Assembly: GCA_028345195.1 (NCBI GenBank)
Contig: JAOMCX010000001.1
Span: forward strand, 105,411 to 169,410
DNA: 64,000 bases
Direction: 5' to 3'
DNA from: Candidatus Nitrosopelagicus sp.
Lineage (GTDB): Archaea; Thermoproteota; Nitrososphaeria; Nitrososphaerales; Nitrosopumilaceae
The translations under genes were made by a program, and so were the position numbers. This document shows, piece after piece, positions 7,162 through 15,689 of the stretch (its first letter is position 1; each line of letters opens with the position of its first letter). The notes below the pieces were generated by a model that was given only the letters and a program-made list of their open reading frames with translations, did not search any database and was not told the DNA's origin.

Positions 7162-8016
7162 ATGATTCTTGAAGCTCTCTCTTATGGATTTATGCAAAAA
7201 GCACTAATTGCAGGAATTGCAGTTGGTTTGATTTGTTCATTTATGGGAACCTTTCTAGTGCTACGACGTTATTCTTTATTTGGTGATGGAATTGCACATG
7301 TTGCATTTGGCGGTATCTCGGTTGGTTTATTCTTAGGAGTTTTTCCATTATGGACCGCATTTATTGTATCAATATTTGGTGGATTAGGACTCCAAAAATT
7401 AAGACAAAGTACCAAAATATCTGGTGATTCGGCAGTTGCTGTAGTCTTGGTTTCTGGATTAGCCGTAGGTGTGATTCTGGTGAGTTCTTCTGGTGGTTTT
7501 TCAGTAGATCTCTTTAGCTTTTTGTTTGGAAGTATTCTTTTGATAAGTCAGGAAGATACTATAATGATTCTTGCTCTTAGTGCAGGAATCATTGCTACAC
7601 TAACCATTTTACAAAAACAATTTCTTCATCTAACTTTCAACGAAGAACAAGCCAAACTTGCAGGTATGAGAACAACTTTGTTAAATTATGCTTTTGTTGT
7701 TCTTGCATCTATTACAGTTGTAACTTCTATGAGGCTAGTTGGAATACTGTTAATCTCTGCACTTATTGTAATTCCAAATATTACCGCAATGCAGTTTGGT
7801 AAGGGATTTAAAAAAACAGTTTTCATATCAATGAGTATTTCAGTTATCTCTGTAGTTAGTGGCATACTTGTGTCTTATTTCCTCAACGTTGCACCATCAG
7901 GAACTATAGTTGTTATAGCAGTTGGAATCCTAATAGGTACTCTTCTTTTAAAATCTACAGGCCTACTGGGAAAAATTGACATTAAGAATCCATCAAAATT
8001 AACACATAACAGCTAG
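7162..8016 (+). CDS. znuB: Metal ABC transporter permease (ZnuB type)
   Basis: A 284-residue integral membrane protein of the ABC-3 family. Many hydrophobic segments span its length, with the typical openings FLVLRRYSLFGDGIAHVAFG (about residues 31-50) and a late SMRLVGILLISALIVIPNIT stretch. It forms the channel of the zinc/manganese/iron-type importer. The gene starts 16 bases after the ATPase stop in the same operon. Length and motif order are normal. Confidence 0.93.
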   Translation: MILEALSYGFMQKALIAGIAVGLICSFMGTFLVLRRYSLFGDGIAHVAFGGISVGLFLGVFPLWTAFIVSIFGGLGLQKLRQSTKISGDSAVAVVLVSGLAVGVILVSSSGGFSVDLFSFLFGSILLISQEDTIMILALSAGIIATLTILQKQFLHLTFNEEQAKLAGMRTTLLNYAFVVLASITVVTSMRLVGILLISALIVIPNITAMQFGKGFKKTVFISMSISVISVVSGILVSYFLNVAPSGTIVVIAVGILIGTLLLKSTGLLGKIDIKNPSKLTHNS

Positions 8017-8028
8017 GATGGAACTGAT

Positions 8029-9093
8029 TTGAAGGATTCACTTTTAGATCTTGCAATGAAAAATTTTGAGAATGAAAATTTTACAAAAGCAATACAACAG
8101 TTTGAAAAAATTATAAAATTGGATCCAGATAATCTTGTAGCAATCATTAACAAATCATCGTGTCTTGCAGAGATTGGAAAATATGATGAGTCTATAGACC
8201 AACTAGAAATTTTTCTTAAGAAAAATCCAAATGATTTTGATGCATTATACAATAAAGCAACAACTCTCTATGACATGGATCGACATGAGGAAGCATTAGT
8301 TACATTTGACATTGCATTGAAAATAAATCCAAAAAGTTCTAAAGCACTTTGTAACAAGGCAAATGTCCTTGTTGCATTAGGAAGACATGATGATGCATTA
8401 TCTGTGTATAATCGTGCCTTACAAATAGACCCAAGAGATATTGAAATTCTAAATAATGTTGGGATTGTGTATGCAGGACAAAAACAACATAAAAAGGCAA
8501 TAAAACACTTTGAGTCTGCTATTGACAAGAAAAAAGATGATATTGATTCACTAAGTAATCTTGGTAATTCACTTTTAGAGATTGAAAAATACAAGTTAGC
8601 ATACGAATGTTTTAGACAAGTAGTAAAATTAGATCCAACAGACTTTGATGCAACTTTTCGTCTAGGTATTACCTGTAACAATCTGAAGATGCCTGCCAAA
8701 GCATTGATCTATTTTAACAAACTACTTAGTCGTGATAAAAACAATATTGATGTACTAATCAACAAAGGATACTCATTACATCTTATGGGGAAATATGGAC
8801 GTGCTATACTTTGTTACAAACAAGTTTTAAAACAAGATCCAGATGAGATCAATGCAATATACTACATGTCTAAATCAACTGCAAGACAAAATGATGCAAA
8901 ACAAACATGTGAGCTGATTTCTAAACTATTGAAGCTACAATTCATCAATGATCTTGACCATGACCATGACCATGACCATGACCATAACCATAACCACAAA
9001 CAGGTACACTTGATAGAAAAAATTCAAAAAGATTCTGACTTTAAACGGATGAGAACAAATGCCAATTTCTTGTTCCTGCTAAAACATAACTAG
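8029..9093 (+). CDS. TPR-repeat protein with Asp-His-rich C-terminal tract
   Basis: A 354-residue protein made of about eight tetratricopeptide repeats (for example ALYNKATTLYDMDRHEEAL, ALCNKANVLVALGRHDDAL), ending in a metal-binding-like run of alternating Asp/His then Asn/His (about residues 309-324) before a short tail. The tract is encoded by a hexamer microsatellite (8954-8998). The start is a TTG 12 bases after the permease stop, since the nearby ATG at 8019 reaches a stop at once. TPRs bind partner proteins. Together with the His/Asp tract and operon position, a metal chaperone or sensor for the importer is inferred. Confidence 0.85.
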   Translation: MKDSLLDLAMKNFENENFTKAIQQFEKIIKLDPDNLVAIINKSSCLAEIGKYDESIDQLEIFLKKNPNDFDALYNKATTLYDMDRHEEALVTFDIALKINPKSSKALCNKANVLVALGRHDDALSVYNRALQIDPRDIEILNNVGIVYAGQKQHKKAIKHFESAIDKKKDDIDSLSNLGNSLLEIEKYKLAYECFRQVVKLDPTDFDATFRLGITCNNLKMPAKALIYFNKLLSRDKNNIDVLINKGYSLHLMGKYGRAILCYKQVLKQDPDEINAIYYMSKSTARQNDAKQTCELISKLLKLQFINDLDHDHDHDHDHNHNHKQVHLIEKIQKDSDFKRMRTNANFLFLLKHN

Positions 9094-9170
9094 AATTCTG
9101 AAAATTTCTTTCTATTTCATATCACGTCTACTGAAATTTTTAAAATAGCTGGTTTTTCACCTAAAGCAGT

Positions 9171-9404
9171 ATGATAAAGACTCCTTGTCCATTATGTGAT
9201 AAACAAATGGATGAACACACCCAAAGTCAAATTAAAAAATGTCTATGGACATTTGTCAGAGAAGCAAGAAATCCAGTTGCATTTGCTGCTATTAATTCAA
9301 GAACATGTCCTGAATGTGAAAAAAAGATGTTAGATCATAACCCTTCTCAAGTAAGTGAATGTGTGAATCAATTCATACTTGATGTTGAAAGTTTAGAAAA
9401 TTAA
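9171..9404 (+). CDS. Small protein with two repeated Cys motifs
   Basis: A 77-residue protein built of two similar halves: CPLCDKQMDEHTQSQIKKC (residues 6-24) and CPECEKKMLDHNPSQVSEC (about 46-64). Each has CPxC, a His and a third Cys, so each half could hold one zinc ion. The ATG follows a TATA-like TTTTTAAAAT by about 26 bases, indicating its own leaderless transcript although it lies after the uptake operon. Function unknown; a nucleic-acid or protein-binding zinc module is likely. Confidence 0.75.
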   Translation: MIKTPCPLCDKQMDEHTQSQIKKCLWTFVREARNPVAFAAINSRTCPECEKKMLDHNPSQVSECVNQFILDVESLEN

Positions 9405-9408
9405 TTCC

Positions 9409-10407
9409 TTAGATGCTTCTTTTTACAACAAAATCTAAAAGACTAACCATTTCTTTTTTATCGTTTCCTGAATAACTATCAAGTGATTTTGTTGCCTTTG
9501 TTGCATATTGTAATGCTTTTTTCCGTACTTCTTCTTCAATTCCTAATAATCTGATTGTATTGACTGCGGTTTGAACATCTTTTTTTGTAGCGTTTGATTT
9601 ACCAAAAACTTTGAGAATTTTCTTCTTGTCACTTCCTCTTGCTTTTCTAATTGCTAAGAGAATTGGAAGTGATTTCTTACCTTCTCTAATGTCATTTCCT
9701 ACCGGTTTTTTTGTTACTTTACTATCGCCCATAATTCCAATCAAATCATCTGTTATTTGAAAAGCAATTCCAAGATTACGTCCAAATGTTGATAGATTCT
9801 TTACATCCTTTTCTTTTCTCTTTGCACAAATTGCGCCCATTGCACATGATACCTCAAAAAGTACTGCAGTTTTTTTCTCAATCATCTTGATGTATTCCTT
9901 TTCAGTTGGAATTCTTTTATTTTCTGCAAGTTTTACATCATCTACTTGTCCTTCACAAATTTCTACACATGCTTTTGATAATTTAGTAACTAATTGTGTA
10001 GTATGATTTGGAGAAAGTTTTGATTTTGATGATATTGTGTGGTATGCCTTTGAGTATAGGACATCTCCAGCTAAAATTGCTAGTGGCATGTCGAATTTAT
10101 TATGAGTAGTTGGAACTCCATGTCTCATTTCATCATTATCCATAATGTCGTCGTGTACTAGTGTAAAATTATGAATCATTTCTACAGAACTTGCAGCGGC
10201 TATTGCATCTGCTTGTTTTCCACCTAAAACTTTACAGCTTTTCAAGACTAGATATGGTCTTAGTCTTTTACCACCATGAATTATGAGATGTGCAGCTGCA
10301 TCGTACAATTGTTTTGGGTCTCCTTTCAATTCATTTTTCAGAAATTTATTTACAAATACGGCATTTTTCTTTATTGATTCTGATGGATTCAATTTACCAA
10401 TCTCCAA
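9409..10407 (-). CDS. idsA: Polyprenyl diphosphate synthase (geranylgeranyl diphosphate synthase)
   Basis: A 332-residue trans-prenyltransferase. The first aspartate-rich motif is DDIMDND (about residues 91-97) and the second is QITDDLIG (about 220). They bind the Mg-diphosphates of the allylic substrate. It condenses IPP with DMAPP/GPP/FPP to make the C20 chain of archaeal lipids. The start is TTG and overlaps the upstream idi gene by 19 bases. Last gene of the rpoN-eno-rps2-mvk-ipk-idi operon, consistent with its role. Product chain length cannot be proved from sequence alone. Confidence 0.92.
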   Translation of the reverse strand: MEIGKLNPSESIKKNAVFVNKFLKNELKGDPKQLYDAAAHLIIHGGKRLRPYLVLKSCKVLGGKQADAIAAASSVEMIHNFTLVHDDIMDNDEMRHGVPTTHNKFDMPLAILAGDVLYSKAYHTISSKSKLSPNHTTQLVTKLSKACVEICEGQVDDVKLAENKRIPTEKEYIKMIEKKTAVLFEVSCAMGAICAKRKEKDVKNLSTFGRNLGIAFQITDDLIGIMGDSKVTKKPVGNDIREGKKSLPILLAIRKARGSDKKKILKVFGKSNATKKDVQTAVNTIRLLGIEEEVRKKALQYATKATKSLDSYSGNDKKEMVSLLDFVVKRSI

Positions 10408-11027
10408 TTATTCTCAGGTATGTAATGTTTAATTGCTTTTTCATAATTTTGTATTAATTCGTCTTTTGTCCAATCAGAAATCATTGAAGAAAATTTTTCT
10501 TTCGTCTCTGATTCACATTCTGCAAGATAGTATAATGCAATGACCATCCATGGGCAATAGATGTCTGCGTTATTTTCGAGTTCTTGTTTTAATTCATCAG
10601 GTGAAATCCATTTTATTGCAGAAATTTCATCCTTGATTAATGATGATTCTTCAAAATCATCAACAACACCTAACAGTGTTCCACAAACCTCATTTTCTGA
10701 ACCTACATTTTTGTATGGAACATGATATTCAAATTTGTTCACGTAATTCATTTTACATGTAATTCCAATTTCTTCAGGCATTCTACGTTCTGCAGATGAT
10801 ACGTATGTTTCTCCTTCTCTAGGATGACTTGCAACAGTTCCGTCCCAATCACCAGGCCAAAGCATTTTTGAATCACTTCTTTTTGTTAGTAGTAATTTTC
10901 CCTCTTTATTAAAAATCAATGCAGTAAATGCTCTGTGAAGTTTTCCATTTGGTAAATGACATTTTACCTTCTCTTCTTTTCCAATGGGGTTGTCATTACC
11001 ATCAACTAAAATTACAAACTCATCCAT
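10389..11027 (-). CDS. idi: Type 1 isopentenyl-diphosphate isomerase-like Nudix protein
   Basis: A 212-residue Nudix-fold protein. It has the type 1 IDI pattern: LHRAFTALIF, WPGDWDGTVASHP, the degenerate Nudix helix (GETYVSSAERRMPEEIGI) and NEVCGTL with the catalytic Glu region. The active-site Cys that I expect just before SHP/GHP in bacterial and eukaryotic enzymes is Ala here (VASHP). Neighbours (IPK before, prenyl synthase after) fit isomerisation of IPP to DMAPP. The missing Cys leaves open a variant mechanism or a different Nudix activity, or it may be normal for archaeal members. Confidence 0.82.
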   Translation of the reverse strand: MDEFVILVDGNDNPIGKEEKVKCHLPNGKLHRAFTALIFNKEGKLLLTKRSDSKMLWPGDWDGTVASHPREGETYVSSAERRMPEEIGITCKMNYVNKFEYHVPYKNVGSENEVCGTLLGVVDDFEESSLIKDEISAIKWISPDELKQELENNADIYCPWMVIALYYLAECESETKEKFSSMISDWTKDELIQNYEKAIKHYIPENNWRLVN

Positions 11028-11029
11028 GA

Positions 11030-11770
11030 TTATTTCCTAAATAAGGTCCCTTCAAATCTCTTTCCTGAAACTGCATCAGTAATTCTCTTTGGTTTATTAC
11101 CATTTACAAAAAATATTTTCAATCCTGCCTTTGCCATGTTATTTGCTTCTGTAATCTTTCTAGTCATTCCTCCAGTTACATCCATTTTGTTATTTTCAAT
11201 TTCTGGCTTTTCTTTTTTGAAATCATGAATCAATTTCTTTGATTTCAGATCTGAATAAACTCCATCCACATCAAGTACGAAAAGTGAAAGTCTTGGTTTT
11301 AGAATCTTTCCGATTGTAGTCATTATTACATCTCCTGATAGAATGTATGATTTTTTCTGACCAAACCATAATGCATCACCGAATGTTATAGGCGTCAATC
11401 CTGATTTTGAAATATCGTTTATTGTTAGGATTTTACTCTTGATTGCTTTATTTCCATTCATAAAATCTGTTGGTGGCAAACAGTACGAATTGATTCTATT
11501 TTTTACCGCATTATCTAAAATTATTTTATTTAATTCAACCATCGAGTTTTTAACAATTGCAACTCCTTTTGGACTAGTTTTTGCAGGTTTTGTATGCATA
11601 TCATATTTGACCGACCAATAATGTCCGTATGAACCTCCGCCGTGTACAATTATTACTGGTTCTTTGATTTTTCCAATTTCTTTCAGGATTTTATCTATGG
11701 TTTTTCTTCTTGGAGAAAGTGGTTTTTGCTTATTTGTTATAATAGAGCCTCCAAGTTTGATTAATATCAT
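11030..11770 (-). CDS. ipk: Isopentenyl phosphate kinase
   Basis: A 246-residue amino-acid-kinase-fold protein. It starts MILIKLGGSIITNK with the glycine-rich phosphate loop and contains VIVHGGGSYGHYWS, whose His is the IPK hallmark that contacts the substrate phosphate. The DVDGVY segment lies near residue 175. It phosphorylates isopentenyl phosphate to IPP, the last step of the archaeal alternative mevalonate pathway. It lies between mevalonate kinase (upstream) and IDI (downstream, 2 bases apart), matching pathway order. Confidence 0.93.
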   Translation of the reverse strand: MILIKLGGSIITNKQKPLSPRRKTIDKILKEIGKIKEPVIIVHGGGSYGHYWSVKYDMHTKPAKTSPKGVAIVKNSMVELNKIILDNAVKNRINSYCLPPTDFMNGNKAIKSKILTINDISKSGLTPITFGDALWFGQKKSYILSGDVIMTTIGKILKPRLSLFVLDVDGVYSDLKSKKLIHDFKKEKPEIENNKMDVTGGMTRKITEANNMAKAGLKIFFVNGNKPKRITDAVSGKRFEGTLFRK

Positions 11771-11785
11771 ATTTCTACATTAGTC

Positions 11786-12733
11786 CTAGGTGTTAAAAAC
11801 CTGCATTCCTGTATTTTGTATTGATACTTGATGAGTTTGATATTTTGTTGTGTTTACATATTCTGAAAGATCATTATCTTTCTCTGTTAACGCTATGATG
11901 CATCCTCCGTCACCTGCTCCTGTAATTTTTGCGCCAAATGTTATTTTTTCAATTTCTTTTGTTATTGATAATAATGTATCATTAGAAACTCCAATCTGTT
12001 CTAAGTACATTTGATTCTGTGCCATACATTTTCCAATAGTATCTAAATCATTATTTTTTATACTATCAAGTGCTTTTGTGATTAATCGTTCTTCTTCTGA
12101 ACACAATTCTGAAAATACATTACTATTTTCTTCTTTGAATCTTTTTACTTGTGCAACTACCTTGTCAGTTGCATGAACTTGTTCTGAATCAATTATTAGA
12201 AAATTTAATTCATTTTCTATACTTATCTTTGAGAATCCTTCTTCTTTTTGATACTCAATTATTCCTCCATATACTGAAACTGTACAATCTGCTCCAGATG
12301 AATTTGTAAATATTGTTTTTTCTGCTTGAATAGACAATTCTAATATATCTTTTTCATCTGATTTATCAAATAAATTTAAAATTGATGCTGTTGCCGCAAC
12401 ACAACATGCAGATGACGAACCTAATCCTGCTCCAATAGGAATATCTGATTCAATTTTGATACTAATTCCTTTATCAAAATTATTTTTTAATATTACTTGT
12501 TTTGCAATATAAAAAAATGGTCTAAATTTTTTTTCTACTTTACTTACATCTTGATCTTTTTGTATTGATGCTTGTCCTAGTGAAGATGAGATTAGAATAT
12601 TTTCTGTATTTATTTTCTCAGATGTTACTGTTGCATATTTATCAATGGCACCAAGAATTGCTCTATTTCCATGAACAACAAAATGTTCTCCAAAAAGAAT
12701 AATTTTTCCAGGAGCTTTAGCTATTGAAGTCAA
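11786..12733 (-). CDS. mvk: Mevalonate kinase
   Basis: A 315-residue GHMP kinase: APGKIILFGEHFVVHG at the N-terminus, the ATP loop PIGAGLGSSSACCVA (about residues 96-110) and the C-terminal ITGAGDGGCIIAL motif. It phosphorylates mevalonate, the entry to isoprenoid lipid synthesis. Length is normal. It starts 22 bases after rps2 and ends 15 bases before ipk in the same operon. Confidence 0.94.
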   Translation of the reverse strand: MTSIAKAPGKIILFGEHFVVHGNRAILGAIDKYATVTSEKINTENILISSSLGQASIQKDQDVSKVEKKFRPFFYIAKQVILKNNFDKGISIKIESDIPIGAGLGSSSACCVAATASILNLFDKSDEKDILELSIQAEKTIFTNSSGADCTVSVYGGIIEYQKEEGFSKISIENELNFLIIDSEQVHATDKVVAQVKRFKEENSNVFSELCSEEERLITKALDSIKNNDLDTIGKCMAQNQMYLEQIGVSNDTLLSITKEIEKITFGAKITGAGDGGCIIALTEKDNDLSEYVNTTKYQTHQVSIQNTGMQVFNT

Positions 12734-12755
12734 ATAGTTATTTTGAAGAAAACTT

Positions 12756-13373
12756 CTATAATTCTTCTTCTATTTTGGTCTCAAAGTCATCAATTTCGTA
12801 TTTCATGTCTTGATCCTCTTTGAGTTCACCTTTTTGAATTAAAATTTCTCTTGCTAGTAGCCAGTATATTGTTGCTAATGCTTTACGTCCTCTGTTATTT
12901 CCAGGAATTATCAAATCTAGATTTGATGTAATATTATTTGTATTTGAAATGCCGATAACTGGAATACCTGCATTTGTTGCCTCAATAATTGCTTGACCAT
13001 CAACTTCTGGATCAGAAATTATGATTAATTGAGGTTCTATGAAATATGGTAATGATGGATTTGTTAATGTTCCTGGCATGAATCTTCTAAGCATCTGTGT
13101 TGCTCCTGTTAATTCAACAAATTTCTCAATTGGAGTTGTTGCATATTCTTTTCCAGAACATACGATTACTTTATTCATATCAAATCTTGTTGCAAATTTT
13201 GCTGCACTTTTGATTTTGGCTAATGTGATATCGATATCTATCATGTAAAGTCCCTCAGGACTTGCTGATGTGATAAATGGACGCATTGATTTAGTCTTCA
13301 TGTCAGTTCCAACACGAATACCTGTTGCTAGAACTTTCTTCTTTAGATCAGTAGTTTCTGTTTGTTGGCTCAT
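12756..13373 (-). CDS. rps2: Small ribosomal subunit protein uS2
   Basis: 205 residues of archaeal uS2: GIRVGTDMKTKSMRPFI near the N-terminus, the PGTLTNPSLPYFIEP loop and the VIGISNTNN..DLIIPGNNRGRKAL region at about 140-170 are typical. The C-terminal tail is acidic. It lies 8 bases after enolase and before mvk, the standard archaeal cluster order. Confidence 0.96.
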   Translation of the reverse strand: MSQQTETTDLKKKVLATGIRVGTDMKTKSMRPFITSASPEGLYMIDIDITLAKIKSAAKFATRFDMNKVIVCSGKEYATTPIEKFVELTGATQMLRRFMPGTLTNPSLPYFIEPQLIIISDPEVDGQAIIEATNAGIPVIGISNTNNITSNLDLIIPGNNRGRKALATIYWLLAREILIQKGELKEDQDMKYEIDDFETKIEEEL

Positions 13374-13381
13374 TGCGATTT

Positions 13382-14620
13382 TTAAAAGTCAATCATGCCA
13401 TGTATTAAATCATGCTCTGAAATACGAATCAATTCATTCACTTTTTCTACTCTTTCTCCTCCAACAATTCCTACTTTGAGTAGTTTTGAACCAGTTCCAA
13501 TTCCAATATGTGAGATATGTGAATCGCTAGATTCTCCTGAGCGGTGTGATGTGATTAATTTAATATTATTTTCTTTGGCAACCTTGGCAAATTCTAATGC
13601 ATCGTATAAACTTCCTGCCTGATTTACCTTTAGAATTGCAGCATTACAAGATTTTACCTCGACTGCTTTTGTAAGAATTTTATTATTTGTTACAGTTAGA
13701 TCATCTCCTGTAATCATTGACTTAGGGAATTTTTTTGTTATTTCTGCCATGTCATCAAATGCTTCTTCGTGTACGGCATCTTCTGCATAAATCAATTTGT
13801 AATTTTCTATAATTTTTGATGCAAATTCAATCTGTTCCCCTGAATCATTTTCAAAACCTGCACGATCATAAATATATTTTTTCTTTTCTTCATTCCACTG
13901 TGTTGATGATGCAAAATCAACTCCTAATCCAACTTCTTTTCCAAGTGTAAATCCTAAATTCTCAATTGCTTTAACTGAAATGTTTAGTGCTTCTTCATTA
14001 TTGAATTTTGGTGCCCATCCTCCTTCATCTCCACGTCCATTTGTAAAAGTTGGATCATTTTTCAGAATTAATTTTTTTAATTCTCTATGTACTTGAAGAT
14101 TAGTATCGATTGATTCTCTAACAGTTTTTGCACCTATCGATGCAACTAAAATCTCTTGAATATCTGGAGTGCCTGGTCCTGCATGTGCACCACCACCTAG
14201 AATATTTCCTAATGGGAATGGGAATTTTAAATCATTTTTTCCACTAATCATCTGGAATAATTGTTTATTTTCTGCTTTTGCTGCTGATTCTGTTGCAGCA
14301 ATTGTTATTGCAAAAGCACATGCGCCACCAATTTTTGCATAATTATCAGTTTTATCTATAGAATGAATTACATCATGTACTTGTTTTAGATCACTTGAAT
14401 TAATTCCAATAAATTTATCTGAATTTTTATTTAAAATCGAAAGACTTTCTTCTGGACTATTATTCGGAAAACTAACTGCTTCAAATTTACCTACACTGGC
14501 ACCCGATGGTGCACAAACTCTGCCAAGAAATTTCCCATCAGTTGTAATATCAACTTCAATTGTTTTACTGCCCCGACTGTTATACAGAACTCTACCAGAA
14601 ATTGCTGTAATCTTTGACAA
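13382..14620 (-). CDS. eno: Enolase (phosphopyruvate hydratase)
   Basis: A 412-residue enolase. Visible hallmarks are GGGAHAGPGTPDIQEILV, the metal-ligand loops VDFASS, YAEDAVHEE and ITGDDLTVTN, the catalytic lysine segment AILKVNQAGS, and SHRSGESSDSHISH near the C-terminus. It interconverts 2-phosphoglycerate and phosphoenolpyruvate in gluconeogenesis. It begins 1 base after the rpoN stop. The length and motif set are complete. Confidence 0.96.
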   Translation of the reverse strand: MSKITAISGRVLYNSRGSKTIEVDITTDGKFLGRVCAPSGASVGKFEAVSFPNNSPEESLSILNKNSDKFIGINSSDLKQVHDVIHSIDKTDNYAKIGGACAFAITIAATESAAKAENKQLFQMISGKNDLKFPFPLGNILGGGAHAGPGTPDIQEILVASIGAKTVRESIDTNLQVHRELKKLILKNDPTFTNGRGDEGGWAPKFNNEEALNISVKAIENLGFTLGKEVGLGVDFASSTQWNEEKKKYIYDRAGFENDSGEQIEFASKIIENYKLIYAEDAVHEEAFDDMAEITKKFPKSMITGDDLTVTNNKILTKAVEVKSCNAAILKVNQAGSLYDALEFAKVAKENNIKLITSHRSGESSDSHISHIGIGTGSKLLKVGIVGGERVEKVNELIRISEHDLIHGMIDF

Positions 14621-14621
14621 T

Positions 14622-14858
14622 TTATTCTAGTTCGCTTTGCACTTCTTGATTTCTCTTATGCATTGCTTCATAAAATGGAATAACTTGTTGAATTGTTTCA
14701 ACTGTTGTTAATAGCATACGTCTACAGCAATATCTTTCCATACCTAAATCATCAAGAACTTTCTTTGGATCTTCTCCGGTCTTGATTCTATTCTGATAAT
14801 CTGAATATTTATCGGCAATTAATTTTCCGCATGTAAAACATCTTACAGGTACTAACAC
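14622..14858 (-). CDS. rpoN: RNA polymerase subunit Rpo10 (RpoN)
   Basis: About 78 residues: [12 protein letters not shown] and [12 protein letters not shown] provide the CxxC and CC zinc ligands of the archaeal Rpb10 homologue, a small assembly subunit of RNA polymerase. I choose the GTG at 14858 (giving [11 protein letters not shown]) instead of a TTG at 14873. The TATA box (TTTTTATAAT, about 14880-14890 on this strand) is ~26 bases before the GTG but only about 10 before the TTG, so a leaderless GTG start fits. First gene of the long lipid/housekeeping operon. Confidence 0.94.
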   Translation of the reverse strand: MLVPVRCFTCGKLIADKYSDYQNRIKTGEDPKKVLDDLGMERYCCRRMLLTTVETIQQVIPFYEAMHKRNQEVQSELE

Positions 14859-14909
14859 ACTTGAAAAAATCAATCAAGGATTATAAAAACCCTACAAGGA
14901 TTTTTCTAT

Positions 14910-14994
14910 GCGGGTATCGCCCAGCCTGGTCAAAGGCGCTAGCTTGAGGGGTTAGTCTCTTAGGAGTTCGTGGGTTCGAATCCCACTACCCGCA
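14910..14994 (+). tRNA. tRNA-Leu(GAG)
   Basis: An 85-base class II tRNA. Acceptor GCGGGTA pairs with TACCCGC, the D-arm is GCC/GGC with a 13-base loop, and the anticodon stem CTAGC/GTTAG encloses TTGAGGG (anticodon GAG). A long variable arm and the T-arm GTGGG-TTCGAAT-CCCAC follow, then discriminator A. CCA is not encoded and there is no intron. Confidence 0.96.
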
Positions 14995-14998
14995 TTGA

Positions 14999-15616
14999 TT
15001 ATTTTTTTGAGTTTTTTTGTATATTTTTGATAAATTCTTGCCTTCTGATCTCTTCGGTAAGAACTAGCCTTGTGTCTTCAACCAACATTCTGTTTACGTC
15101 CAATTTTCTCCTAGATTCTTTAACGATCTTATCATATGTTGCAAATGGATACAAAATCAAATACAACTCTTCCATAATTCCAAAATAATTTTCCGCATTT
15201 TTTGAATTACCTATTCTGATTTGGTCGATCACTTGTCTCTTTAATTCTCCAATACAGTCAAGTAAACCAAGTATGTATGATTCACCAGATACCTTGATTG
15301 ATTTGTATGATGGAATCTGTTTTCCTTCAATGATTGATAATAGTGCAACCGCCTCAACTAATTCTTGCTCTGGTGTTAAGATATATCTGCTAAGATCTCC
15401 CGTTGATTTTTGTTTTAATTTAGCGAGAAGTAATTTTGCTTTCTTAATTTTTAGTTTTGCTGAATCTAAGTCATTTTTATGAATTGCAATTATTGCTTGA
15501 CTGCAATTTATTATAACTTCACGATTATTTTTTATTAAAAACTCTCTAGATGAGTTTGTTTTTTCTAATTCTTTAGAAATTTGTGGAAGTGAAGTTTTTA
15601 CATTTTTTAATCCCAT
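14999..15616 (-). CDS. Translin-family protein
   Basis: A 205-residue, all-helical protein. The segment NREVIINCSQAIIAIHKNDL (about residues 30-50) corresponds to the translin N-terminal helix, and the acidic RNase-type positions in the middle (LTPEQELVEAVAL, ILGLLDCIGELKR) fit the translin fold. Translin family proteins bind and in some cases cleave RNA as ring oligomers. In archaea, homologues have been linked to RNA processing. It is convergent with tRNA-Leu, ending 5 bases from it, and divergent from nnrE. Confidence 0.8.
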   Translation of the reverse strand: MGLKNVKTSLPQISKELEKTNSSREFLIKNNREVIINCSQAIIAIHKNDLDSAKLKIKKAKLLLAKLKQKSTGDLSRYILTPEQELVEAVALLSIIEGKQIPSYKSIKVSGESYILGLLDCIGELKRQVIDQIRIGNSKNAENYFGIMEELYLILYPFATYDKIVKESRRKLDVNRMLVEDTRLVLTEEIRRQEFIKNIQKNSKK

Positions 15617-15689
15617 AGAATCAGAAACTGTTATTCTTAGTTAAAGGCGTTTGCAAAACCTCTTTATTGAAACTATTTTGAGTTGTTCT

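Noticed and set aside
8954-8998. Hexamer repeat read as a possible CRISPR or integration signal
   Set aside because: It lies in frame inside the TPR gene, lacks spacers, and encodes an Asp-His tract.
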